A stretch of DNA of 64,000 nt from Leisingera aquimarina DSM 24565 (GTDB taxonomy: Bacteria; Pseudomonadota; Alphaproteobacteria; Rhodobacterales; Rhodobacteraceae), in assembly GCF_000473165.1 (NCBI RefSeq), contig NZ_KI421504.1, positions 930,596 to 994,595 on the forward strand, written 5' to 3'. A program made the position numbers and the translations under genes. Each line of letters starts with the position of its first letter. Positions within the stretch are counted from its first letter, which is position 1. Under the pieces are notes generated by a model that had not been told where the DNA came from, ran no database searches, and saw only the letters and a program-made list of their open reading frames with translations. Shown piece after piece: positions 53,145 to 61,588 of the stretch.

Positions 53145-54287
53145 TCAGGCCTTGCTATCGACGGCCTCTAGGTGCTGGGCCAGTTTGCCGATCTCGCCCA
53201 TCCACTTTTCGACCAGGCCCATGTCGCTGGGCGCGGCGTGCACGCCGGCAGCGATCTTGCCGTTCATGGCCGCCTCGATGGCGAAAGACACCGGATAGGA
53301 GACCAGACGCGCCATTGCGGTGCCGCGGTCGTCGCCCCAGGCGTCCATCACATAGGTTTTGTGCCAGACCGCGGCGCCGTCTTTTTCCGCCTTCAAGCCA
53401 ACGCAGAGCACCACCCGGTCCGGCTCGCCTTCGTCATAGGCGTTCTCGGTCCAGAACTGGTCCGACATTTCCTTGAGGCGGGCGTCGCCTTCGGGGCCGG
53501 TGAGGGTCTCGACCTCCTTGAACACATCTGCCCAGGCGTCAGACCAGCCGTTGAGGCGCAGGGTGCCGCGGACGAATTCCTTGACCTTCCAGTCCTCGCC
53601 GAACTCGTACTGCGCCATGAAGGGGAGCGAGTCGCGGTTCGGGTAGACCTCGAAGCTTTCCGGGCTGGGCAGCGGCGCCTCGTAGGAGGAGATCGCGTCC
53701 CAGGGGCGGGCAACGTCCAGTTCCTTGAAATCGCGGATCGACCTGGAGGGCGAGCGCAGCGCTTTCAGCACCCCGAGCGGCGACCAGCTGAACTTGTAGC
53801 GGAACGGGTTCGGGGTCTTGGGGATGCCGCCGCAGTAGGAGATGAAGCTGATCTCGTTGTCCGCGTCATAGGCCTCGGAGGCCTTGTAGTCCGCGACCAG
53901 CGCATGCGCCATCAGGTGGTCGATGCCCGGATCCAGGCCGACTTCGTTGATCAGGCAGACGCCGGCATCCTTGGCTTTCTGGTCCAGCGCGCGCATTTCC
54001 GGCGCGATGTAGGAGGAGGAGACGAAATGCGCGCCGTGCTCGATCGCCAGTTCGGCCAGCGGCACATGCCAGTCGCCCGGCAGCATCGAGACGATGACGT
54101 CTTTCGGGCTCAGCATCTGGCCCAGGTTGGCGATGCTGAAGGCGTGGATGTTGGTGGTCAGGTCGCCCACCGCCTCGCGGGCCTTATCGGCGGTCCGGTT
54201 CCAGACCGCCACGTCGTGGCCCGCTTCCAGCAGGCGGCGCAGGCCGGGAATGGCGGAGAGGCCGGTGCCGCACCAGTGAATTGTCAT
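53145..54287 (-). CDS. Saccharopine dehydrogenase, Lys9-like
   Basis: A 380-residue NAD(P)-dependent enzyme. The Rossmann start is MTIHWCGTGLSAIPGLRRLL, followed by VIVSMLPGDWH, NEVGLDPGIDHLMAH and the SYCGGIPKTPNPFRYKFSWSP signature of saccharopine/homospermidine-type dehydrogenases. It should interconvert saccharopine with glutamate and aminoadipate semialdehyde. A GGGAGA site precedes the ATG. It follows the Lys1-like gene by 32 bases. Together they suggest the saccharopine route of lysine breakdown, since lysine synthesis here uses DapB. Confidence 0.87.
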   Translation of the reverse strand: MTIHWCGTGLSAIPGLRRLLEAGHDVAVWNRTADKAREAVGDLTTNIHAFSIANLGQMLSPKDVIVSMLPGDWHVPLAELAIEHGAHFVSSSYIAPEMRALDQKAKDAGVCLINEVGLDPGIDHLMAHALVADYKASEAYDADNEISFISYCGGIPKTPNPFRYKFSWSPLGVLKALRSPSRSIRDFKELDVARPWDAISSYEAPLPSPESFEVYPNRDSLPFMAQYEFGEDWKVKEFVRGTLRLNGWSDAWADVFKEVETLTGPEGDARLKEMSDQFWTENAYDEGEPDRVVLCVGLKAEKDGAAVWHKTYVMDAWGDDRGTAMARLVSYPVSFAIEAAMNGKIAAGVHAAPSDMGLVEKWMGEIGKLAQHLEAVDSKA

Positions 54288-54319
54288 GAGAGTTCTCCCT
54301 TGCTTGGTTCCGGCGGCAT

Positions 54320-55372
54320 TCAGCCCGGAAGATGTTCGTTGAATGTGGCTTCTGCCCGGCCCCAGACGCCGGACGTCAGATCGGTCAGTGTCTGCAGCGA
54401 GGGCAGTAGCTGGGCGGCGTAGTCCTCGGAGCTTTCCACCGGCAGCATCGACGGCAGGTTGTCGATCGCCATCACGTCCAGCGCCGGGTTTTCGGCGACG
54501 CGCAGGGCGGGGGCTTCCCAGGTGGTGGATTGGGTATAGACCGGCACCGGGTTGTAATCGCTGTCCGGGTCACAGGCCACATCGCCGATGGCGGTAAGCT
54601 TGCGGTCTGCGCTCAGCGCCTCGCGGGGGACAAAGACCGGGGTGCCGGGGCGGGCGAAGATGCAGTTCAGGAACAGGTCATGGGTCAGGATTTCCGGGAA
54701 CGGGCCGCCGCTTGCGGTTTCCGCCATGTCCCATTTGGTGACCTGAACGCCCATCGCCTCGCAGAGGTCGGCAGCGCCGGTGCCGACGCGGCCAAGTGCG
54801 CCGATGACGATGGCGGAGGGGCGGTCAGCGTTCAGGTCGTCGAGTTCCGCGCCGAGATCCGTCAGCAGCGCATCCTTGCCGCCGTAGACGCCGACCGGGC
54901 CGCAAAGCTCGCCGCGCTGCTGGGCAGCCCAGGATTTCAGCGTTACTGCCGCACCGGCATAGCCCGCCCAATAGCCGAAGGCCGCAACCCGGCGGCCGGC
55001 CTCGTCCACCAGGTATTCCAGGTCATAGAGCGTGCCGCCGCCGGCCTTGAAGCGCTCCAACAGCGCCTTGCCAGAGTGCTGGCCCTTGAAGGCGTGGCCG
55101 AACATGATGTGGTGGTGGGGCAGCGGGGTGCCGTCCTCGGGCAGTTCCTTGAGGCCGAAGATGATCGCATCCGCCGGCGCCTGGGGCCAGGAATTTTCCG
55201 GCGCGATTTCGCAGCCTGCATCAATGTAGCCCTGCAGCGGGATCGCCCGCACCGAGCTTTCCTCGACCGTGACCTTGATGCCGGCGTCCAGCAGTGCCTT
55301 GGCGCCTTCGGGGGTCAGGCCCGCCCGCTCTTCATTGGGGCGCTGTTCTGCCCGTACCCATAGATGCGTCAT
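54320..55372 (-). CDS. Saccharopine dehydrogenase (lysine-forming type), Lys1-like
   Basis: A 350-residue enzyme with the alanine-dehydrogenase-like start THLWVRAEQRPNEERAGLTPEGAKALLDAG (two pieces), HHHIMFGHAFKGQ, GYWAGYAGAA and IGALGRVGTGA in the nucleotide fold. It joins lysine and 2-oxoglutarate to saccharopine, or the reverse. The ATG at 55372 has an AAGGA site 8 bases upstream; an ATG six bases earlier sits too close to it. The Lys9-like gene follows and a GST gene precedes it by 11 bases. Confidence 0.88.
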   Translation of the reverse strand: MTHLWVRAEQRPNEERAGLTPEGAKALLDAGIKVTVEESSVRAIPLQGYIDAGCEIAPENSWPQAPADAIIFGLKELPEDGTPLPHHHIMFGHAFKGQHSGKALLERFKAGGGTLYDLEYLVDEAGRRVAAFGYWAGYAGAAVTLKSWAAQQRGELCGPVGVYGGKDALLTDLGAELDDLNADRPSAIVIGALGRVGTGAADLCEAMGVQVTKWDMAETASGGPFPEILTHDLFLNCIFARPGTPVFVPREALSADRKLTAIGDVACDPDSDYNPVPVYTQSTTWEAPALRVAENPALDVMAIDNLPSMLPVESSEDYAAQLLPSLQTLTDLTSGVWGRAEATFNEHLPG

Positions 55373-55383
55373 CGTCATGTCCT

Positions 55384-55998
55384 TCAAAGCATTCCCTTGG
55401 CATAGACTGCGCGGATTGACTCGCGCTGTTCCATTGCCGTCATGAAGTTCTGGATTTTCGGGAAGTCCGCAATGGTCACGCCGTCGCCTTCCAGCCAGGT
55501 GCAGATCACATAGAGGTAGCAATCGGCGATGCTGACCGCGTCTCCCAGCACAAAGGGCCCGCGCAGGCCGGCCTGGCTGAGATAGTCGCAGCAGGCGGCC
55601 ATGGTCTGGGGCACCAGTTTCTGCATGTCTTTCCAGCTGGAGCGTTCCTTGGCCCAGCGGTGGCCCCGGCGCATGTGGGCGTGGTTCACATGCATGGTGG
55701 AGGCGAGGTAGAACATCACCTCGCGCATGCGGGCCAGCAGCACCGGGTCCTGCGGGCGCAAGGACGCCTCCGGGGCCATGTCGGCGATGTATTCCAGCAG
55801 CGCACCGGTTTCGGTCAGGATGCCTCCCTCGACCGCCAGCGCCGGCACCCGGCCCTTGGGGTTGATCTGGGCATAGGCGGCGCCGTTCTGTTCCTTGGCG
55901 GCAAAGTCGACCTTGACCGTCTCATACTCGATCCCGGCTTCTTCCAGGGCGATGGCCACGGCCACCGAAATGGTGTTGGGGGCGTAATAGAGCTGCAT
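55384..55998 (-). CDS. Glutathione S-transferase family protein
   Basis: A 204-residue protein with the thioredoxin-like N-terminal domain (MQLYYAPNTISVAVAIALEEAGIE, INPKGRVPALAVEGG, LTETGALLEYIAD) and the helical C-terminal domain (GDAVSIADCYLYVICTW). Substrate is unknown. A very good GGGAGGA site precedes the ATG. It lies 11 bases before the Lys1-like gene and 22 bases after the histidine phosphatase gene, so all four minus-strand genes may form one transcript. Confidence 0.9.
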   Translation of the reverse strand: MQLYYAPNTISVAVAIALEEAGIEYETVKVDFAAKEQNGAAYAQINPKGRVPALAVEGGILTETGALLEYIADMAPEASLRPQDPVLLARMREVMFYLASTMHVNHAHMRRGHRWAKERSSWKDMQKLVPQTMAACCDYLSQAGLRGPFVLGDAVSIADCYLYVICTWLEGDGVTIADFPKIQNFMTAMEQRESIRAVYAKGML

Positions 55999-56020
55999 AT
56001 CTTATCCTCCCGTTCGGACG

Positions 56021-56671
56021 TCAAAGGTGTGTCTGGGCAAAATGCCGGTCCGGCGCTTCCAGATGCGGCACCGCGTTGAACAAAACCGGGCTCCAGTGGC
56101 CGCCGATGGGGAACAGCCGGTGCATGGATGTGTTCATGATGGCCAGCGCCGCACGGGCCATGGCCGCGGTATCCAGCCCCATGGCCTGACGCAGCGCCAT
56201 CGAGATCAGCCCGCCGGAGGTGACCACCAGCGCCGGGCCGTCGCCTGCTGCGATGTCGTCCAGCGCTTGGCGGGTGCGGGTCTCGAAGGCTTCCCAGCTT
56301 TCGTAAGGCTCGGCAATATCGCTGGCTGCCCAGGCGGCAAAGACCTTTGGCAGATGCTCGACAAAGCCCTCGCGCTCTTCCGGGATCGGCAGTCCGTGCT
56401 GATCGCGCATCGCCTCGGCGAGGGTGAAATACTCCATCTCGTTCAACCGCTCGTCCTGCGCCGGAGCTGCAAAGCCCATCGAGGCAGCGGTTTCGATATG
56501 CCGGGTCAGCGTGCCGCAATAGACGCGCGGATGATGGCTGCCGCTGGCGCGCAGGTGGTCACCCAGCCAGGCTGCCTGCTGATGGCCCAGATCGCTGAGA
56601 CGGTCATAGCTGGCCTCGTCCCGGGCGCCGGTGTTGGCCTGGCCGTGGCGGATCAACGTGATGTGGGACAT
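56021..56671 (-). CDS. Histidine phosphatase family protein
   Basis: A 216-residue phosphatase of the phosphoglycerate mutase-like branch. The catalytic histidine lies in TLIRHGQAN (residues 5-13), the second arginine region is YCGTLTRHIETA, the acid is in RLNEMEYF, and the late histidine/glycine segment is VVTSGGLI, where the usual GH is replaced by GG. That loss may affect activity. Substrate is unknown. It is divergent from the M20 hydrolase gene. Confidence 0.86.
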   Translation of the reverse strand: MSHITLIRHGQANTGARDEASYDRLSDLGHQQAAWLGDHLRASGSHHPRVYCGTLTRHIETAASMGFAAPAQDERLNEMEYFTLAEAMRDQHGLPIPEEREGFVEHLPKVFAAWAASDIAEPYESWEAFETRTRQALDDIAAGDGPALVVTSGGLISMALRQAMGLDTAAMARAALAIMNTSMHRLFPIGGHWSPVLFNAVPHLEAPDRHFAQTHL

Positions 56672-56815
56672 GGGCAGGCGGCTCCGTAGTTACCGAGGAA
56701 GTCTTAGGGGAGGTTCCGGGCAGAGGGAAGGGCAGGCTTGGCGCTGCACTGATCAAATTCGTTGAGAGCTGTCGAAACATGGCGCAATGTGCCTCTGTCA
56801 ATTTGGAGACTCGGC

Positions 56816-58015
56816 ATGCCCCTCGACCCTCAGCGCTTTACCGGCGACTTGCACATGCTCCGCAGTTTTGGCGCGTCGGGCGTAGGTAGGGGAGTGGTGC
56901 GGCAGGCCTACTCAGATGCGGACTTTGTCGCGCGCCAATGGCTGGCCCAACGAATGAAAGATGCTGGTTTAGAGCCGCATTTCGACCCGCTCGGCAACCT
57001 GTTCGGACTGGCCGGAGAGAAGAGCTTGCTGGTGGGGTCGCACAGCGACAGCCAGCCCGAAGGCGGCTGGCTGGACGGCGCGCTGGGCGTTGTGGCCGGG
57101 CTGGAGATTGCCCGCGCCGCGAAGGAGGATGGCGGGCCGCCCATCTCATGCGTCAGCTTTCAGGATGAGGAGGGGCGGTTCGGAGTGCTAACCGGCTCGG
57201 ATGTCTGGACCTGCAAGCTGGCGCTGGCGGAGGCGGACGGGTTTATAGACACTCAAGGCAACACGCTTGCGGACATGCGGGCACAGATGACGGATCTGGC
57301 CGGGGATTTCCTGCCGCACGACCGGTTCAGCGGCTTTCTGGAGATGCATATCGAACAGGGGCCGTATCTGGAGGAAACCGGAGTGAAGCTTGGGGTGGTG
57401 ACTGATATCGTCGGCATCCGGGACATGCGGATCACGTTTGTTGGACGTCAGAACCATGCCGGTACCACGCCGATGCACCTGCGCCGGGATACCTTTCAGG
57501 CTCTGTCGGCCTTCAACACGGCGCTGAACAGCCGCTTCGCGAATGCGGTGACGCCTGCCACAGTTTGGACTATCGGTCATGTGGCGTTGCATCCCAATGC
57601 GTCCTCTGTTGTGCCTGGGCGCGTCGAATTTTCCGTGCAATGGCGCGATGCTGATGCAGTCCGGCTGGCGCGGATGGAAACGCTCATCAAGGAGATAGCG
57701 CAGGAGATCGCGGCCGATCACAGTGTGGCATCTGAGTTTGGCCCGGTGATGGGCTTAGAACCGGCGGCGATGGATGCCCGGTTTCAGGCGGAGTTGGGTG
57801 CCGCCGCCGAGACGCTTGCACCGGGCATGTGGCAAAAGATGCCGTCGGGTGCTTTGCATGATGCGGCCAATCTTGCGACGGTGATGCCTGCGGCAATGCT
57901 GTTTGTGCCCTCAATCGGCGGCATAAGCCATGCCTTTGACGAGGATACGGCGGAGGCAGATCTGGTTCTGGGCCTGCAGGTGCTGGATCGCGCTGCCCGG
58001 GCGTTGGCTGTGTGA
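56816..58015 (+). CDS. M20-family Zn-dependent amidohydrolase (carbamoylase/allantoate type)
   Basis: A 399-residue hydrolase with the two-metal site of the AllC/hydantoinase-partner family: [34 protein letters not shown], the family-specific [26 protein letters not shown] and a C-terminal [11 protein letters not shown]. Members cleave N-carbamoyl amino acids, allantoate or ureidoglycolate-like amides; the exact substrate is open. The ATG at 56816 has a GGAG site 7 bases upstream. It stands alone, followed by short hairpins such as ACATCC-TGCG-GGATGT (58047-58062). Confidence 0.9.
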   Translation: MPLDPQRFTGDLHMLRSFGASGVGRGVVRQAYSDADFVARQWLAQRMKDAGLEPHFDPLGNLFGLAGEKSLLVGSHSDSQPEGGWLDGALGVVAGLEIARAAKEDGGPPISCVSFQDEEGRFGVLTGSDVWTCKLALAEADGFIDTQGNTLADMRAQMTDLAGDFLPHDRFSGFLEMHIEQGPYLEETGVKLGVVTDIVGIRDMRITFVGRQNHAGTTPMHLRRDTFQALSAFNTALNSRFANAVTPATVWTIGHVALHPNASSVVPGRVEFSVQWRDADAVRLARMETLIKEIAQEIAADHSVASEFGPVMGLEPAAMDARFQAELGAAAETLAPGMWQKMPSGALHDAANLATVMPAAMLFVPSIGGISHAFDEDTAEADLVLGLQVLDRAARALAV

Positions 58016-58101
58016 TTTGCCGGCGGGTTCTCCCGCCTGTTCCCGAACATCCTGCGGGATGTCCTCTCACAGTTGGGCCGGGCGCCGCTGGCGCGGCGCG
58101 G

Positions 58102-58329
58102 TCAGCCCCGTCCGTAGCCGCGTTTGAGCATCCGGTTGCGGTGCCTGTCGGCGGCCAGGGAAGCCTCGCGCAGATTGCCATAGATGTTGATGACGCTTTG
58201 CCCGTTGCCGCCGGCTATGCCCCATTCGCGCAGCACGGAGACCTCGGAAAACAGGTTCATCGCCAGCTCAATGCGGTAGAACCGGGACGGGTGGGAAGGG
58301 GCTTGGCGGTAGAGCAGACAGGTGGCCAT
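58102..58329 (-). CDS. Stand-alone WGR domain protein
   Basis: A 75-residue protein consisting only of a WGR domain: FYRIELAMNLFSEVSVLREWG, NGQSVINIYGNLREASLAADRHR and the final KRGYGRG. The motif reads WGI instead of WGR. WGR domains occur in PARPs and some bacterial proteins and bind nucleic acids in PARPs; short bacterial versions have no known role. The ribosome site is weak. The 218-base gap upstream (58330-58547) shows no gene. Confidence 0.82.
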   Translation of the reverse strand: MATCLLYRQAPSHPSRFYRIELAMNLFSEVSVLREWGIAGGNGQSVINIYGNLREASLAADRHRNRMLKRGYGRG

Positions 58330-58547
58330 GGTTTGATTCTATGCCAAGTGATTCGCTGCGGCAAGAAACTCTGTGCCGTGTTGGCAAATGTGAGGCTTAT
58401 GAGCGCGGAAGACAGCGCCGTCACGGCGAACGCCAGCGTAGCCGGAATGGACAAGGGTGGTGAAATACTGCAGCTGCGTATTCTTTCAACCTCTTACCTG
58501 GATGAAAGAGCGTAGCACAGGCAAATTGGTTTTCTACCAGAACAGGG

Positions 58548-59252
58548 TCAGCCCCAATCCACATCGCCCAGAAAGATGTAGCCTGCGCCATAGATCGTCT
58601 TGATCAGACGAGGGTTCTTGGGGTCTTCGCGCAGCTTGGTGCGCAGGCGGGAGACGCGCACATCCATTGCCCGGTCAAAGCTTTCACCTGCCGCACCGCC
58701 AAGCGCTTCCTGCATCTGAGCGCGGGAGATCAGCCGTTTGGGGCTGTCGAGGAACAACCGCAGAACTTCGCCCTCGGCATGGGAAAACGGGGTTTCGCTG
58801 CCTGAGTCATCCTCCAGCACATAGCGGTCGAAATGCGCGATCCAGCCGGAGAAACGGGCGGTGTCGCTGGCTGGAGCAGTTGTGCGGGGGGCGCTGCGCA
58901 GACGGGCGCGGACACGGGCGACCACTTCGGCCGGATCAAACGGTTTGGTGATGTAGTCATCAGCTCCCAGCTCCAGCCCTGTCACCCGGTCCTGCACCTG
59001 GGCGCGGCCGGAGATGATGATGACCGCCGCGCCCTGTTCCAGTGCAAGCCGATGCACCAATGCCAGCCCATCCGTGTCGGGCAGTGACAGATCTACCAGG
59101 CAGACATCGGGTGTCATCCGGTTCAGAGCGGCCTCAAACTCGCGCGCGCGGGCGAAACTTTGGGTGCGGAAGCCTGCGTCCTCCAGCGTGTTAGTCAGGA
59201 TCCGGCGGATTTCCGGCTCGTCATCCAGGATGGTGACCAAGGGCGATGTCAT
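58548..59252 (-). CDS. OmpR-family response regulator
   Basis: A 234-residue regulator. The receiver domain (1-118) has the acid pair in TILDDEPEIRR, the phosphoacceptor D54 in CLVDLSLPD and the lysine in YITKPFDP. The C-terminal winged helix has FSHAEGEVLRLFLDSPKRL, VRVSRLRTKL and IKTIYGAGYIF. The start at 59252 overlaps the kinase stop (ATGA), so the two are translationally coupled. Target genes are unknown. Confidence 0.93.
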   Translation of the reverse strand: MTSPLVTILDDEPEIRRILTNTLEDAGFRTQSFARAREFEAALNRMTPDVCLVDLSLPDTDGLALVHRLALEQGAAVIIISGRAQVQDRVTGLELGADDYITKPFDPAEVVARVRARLRSAPRTTAPASDTARFSGWIAHFDRYVLEDDSGSETPFSHAEGEVLRLFLDSPKRLISRAQMQEALGGAAGESFDRAMDVRVSRLRTKLREDPKNPRLIKTIYGAGYIFLGDVDWG

Positions 59253-61150
59253 GCGGCAGGCTCCGGTTTGATCAGCGCGGACAATTGGTGCGTGGTGAAT
59301 GGTTTGCGCAAAACCGGACTGCATTTCAAGGCCTTGCGGAATAATGGATCGCTGACGGGAAGGGACGTCATCAGGATGCAAGGCAGGTTTGAGCCGTCCA
59401 GCCGGGTAGCGAGGTCTATGCCGGTGGCAGTTCCCTCCAGTTTGATGTCGGAGAGCACCAGCGCGATGTCCGGCAAATCAGCGGTGAGCGCGCTGGCCTC
59501 GTCCACGCTGGCCGCTTCGATAACCGAGTAGCCAAGATCAATCAGCATATCGCGAAAGGCGGCACGCAGCTCCTGGCTGTCCTCGACCAGCAGGGCCATG
59601 CCGCCTTTGGCGTCAGGCGCCAATCGGTAGGGCAGGCGCAGGGTGACTGAAGCGCCGGTTTGGGTGTTGCTGATCCGCATGTCGCCGCCGGCCAGTTTGG
59701 CCATGTCGTAAACCATTGGCAGGCCAAGACCGGAGCCTTCGCTGCCTTTGGTGGTGAAGAAAGGATTCAACGCCTTGTCCAGCGCTTCGGGGGAGAAACC
59801 GGGGCCGCTGTCAGTCACCGTGATTTCCACCCAGGTCTGCCCGACTGCGTGGGCGCTGACAGTTATCTGGCCGGAAGTTCCGCAAGCGTCGCGGGCGTTC
59901 AGGATCAGGTTCAAAAGTGCATCCTGCAGCTTGCCGCTGTCCAAAAGCAGCACCTCGTCCGGCATGTTATCAAGGATGCTTAGCCCAATCCCCTGCGGCA
60001 GAGAGGGAGAGGCGAGGATCTTCAATTCACCCAGCAGCGCATGCATGTCGGCCGCCTGCGGGCGCAAGGTGCGCTGGCCCGTCATTTCGGCAATCCGGCT
60101 CAGCAGCCGGCCGCCGCGCTTTGCAGCGGAAAGCGTGCCTTGGACCAGTTCGGTTGCCTCGCTGCTCAGCCCCATTTTCTCCAGCTTGCTTTGCATTCCG
60201 AGAATAATGGTCAGAAGGTTGGAAAAATCATGTGCCAGGCCGCTGGTCATCTGCGCCGCCATCTCGCGGCGGCGCGCCTGCTGCAGGGCAACCCGGGTCT
60301 GGGTTTCTTCGGTCACATCCATCGACAGTATATAAACGCCGCCGTGCTGGTCCGGGGTAAAGGCCACCCGGATGCGGCGGCTGCCGTGGCTTTCAGTGAA
60401 CTCGAATACCGGGCTGCCGCCTTTGTAGGCGGCCAGCAAATGCGGCTCAATCCGGTCAAAAGCAGCCTTTCCCAGCGCGTCTGCGATATGCATGCCCAGG
60501 ATTTCAGAGGGGCGGCTGGGAAACACCGAGCTGAGGCGGCGGTTGGTATAGGTGTAAAAACCGTCCGCATCGACGTGGGCGATATGGGCGGGCATCATCT
60601 CTGTTGTCAGCCGGGTGCGGCCTTCGATCTCGGTCAGCTGGCGCTTGGCCTCTTCCAGGGCAGTATTTGTGGCCTCCAACTGGCGGTTGGCGGCGGATAG
60701 TTCCTCGGTATGAGTGATCAGCTTTTCCGAAAGTTCCTCGGACCGGGAACGCAGCAGCTGTTCAGCCTGTTTGGCACGGGTGATGTCGGTATAGACAGTG
60801 ACCCAGCCCCCCTGCGGCAATGGCGAGCCTTCAATCGAAATCATCTGCCCGTTGGGCCGTTCACGCTCCAGGTAATGCGGCACAAAATCCAGTGCCTGAT
60901 CGACCCGGTTCTGCACGATGTCCTTGATATCTGTTTCCGGCGCATATTCACCGGCTTCTGCTAGAAAACGGATGGTGTCGGCAAAGGGCGCCCCCGGCTG
61001 CACCAGGTGATCGGGCAGAGAGAACATCTCTTGGAAACGCCTGTTGCAGACCGCCAGGCGCAGATCGTTGTCATAGATCGACAGCGCCTGGGCGATCAAG
61101 TTCAGCCCGGCGGTAGTCATGGCGGCGTGCGGCTTGCTTGTTCGGTTCAT
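59249..61150 (-). CDS. PAS-containing hybrid sensor histidine kinase
   Basis: A 633-residue cytosolic kinase with no membrane segment. It has a PAS-like region (about 15-125, LSIYDNDLRLAVCNRRFQEMF), a coiled coil (127-175), a second PAS (180-285), a HisKA-like helix with phosphorylated H307 in GLAHDFSNLLTIILG, an ATPase domain (N418 in LILNARD, TDSGPGFSP, GSGLGLPM) and a C-terminal receiver (about 517-633) with D568 in VLSDIKLEG. The start at 61150 has a GGGGAG site. Its partner regulator overlaps the stop. The signal is unknown. Confidence 0.92.
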   Translation of the reverse strand: MNRTSKPHAAMTTAGLNLIAQALSIYDNDLRLAVCNRRFQEMFSLPDHLVQPGAPFADTIRFLAEAGEYAPETDIKDIVQNRVDQALDFVPHYLERERPNGQMISIEGSPLPQGGWVTVYTDITRAKQAEQLLRSRSEELSEKLITHTEELSAANRQLEATNTALEEAKRQLTEIEGRTRLTTEMMPAHIAHVDADGFYTYTNRRLSSVFPSRPSEILGMHIADALGKAAFDRIEPHLLAAYKGGSPVFEFTESHGSRRIRVAFTPDQHGGVYILSMDVTEETQTRVALQQARRREMAAQMTSGLAHDFSNLLTIILGMQSKLEKMGLSSEATELVQGTLSAAKRGGRLLSRIAEMTGQRTLRPQAADMHALLGELKILASPSLPQGIGLSILDNMPDEVLLLDSGKLQDALLNLILNARDACGTSGQITVSAHAVGQTWVEITVTDSGPGFSPEALDKALNPFFTTKGSEGSGLGLPMVYDMAKLAGGDMRISNTQTGASVTLRLPYRLAPDAKGGMALLVEDSQELRAAFRDMLIDLGYSVIEAASVDEASALTADLPDIALVLSDIKLEGTATGIDLATRLDGSNLPCILMTSLPVSDPLFRKALKCSPVLRKPFTTHQLSALIKPEPAA

Positions 61151-61588
61151 GGTTCTCCCCGCTTCATGGCTAGCACCGTGGTGGGTGCGGGGCAAATTGC
61201 CATTCAGCCGCGGGAGAAGGCCATGCCGTCGCGTCAGAACAGCAATCGCCTATAGGGTTACTGGACGCAGTGAGCGGAAAATGGGGCATCCGATGTGGAA
61301 CTTGAAGCGCCTGCCCGCTGTGTTTGATTCGAATCCCGGCCCGTTCGTGCGCATCCCGCGCGCTTTGCCCCGTCGTGTTTCCGAGCGCTGAAGGATTTTG
61401 TGTTTCCGGTGGCACGGCAGCTTGCGTAACAGCCGGTAAAACAAGGGGAACAGCGTTGTTACAATTCGTAAGATTTGGGAAAACATCAGGAAAAAGTTGA
61501 CGGGCTATTCTTTGCACGTCCCTACTCGGGGCCAGAACCGCGGGCAGCGGTCAGTCCGGCAGGAACGCCGGAAAGGGAGGAAAGAAAG
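61151..61588. other. Gap between sensor kinase and acyl-CoA synthetase genes
   Basis: About 440 bases lie between divergent genes, and I see no convincing gene. It contains the ten-base palindrome GATTCGAATC (61326-61335) and a possible -35 box TTGACG (61497-61502) without a good -10. It should hold the promoters of both flanking genes. Confidence 0.4.

Noticed and set aside
61320-61345. TTCGAATCC resembling a tRNA T-loop
   Set aside because: The flanking bases do not form a T-stem, and no acceptor or anticodon arm is found around it.
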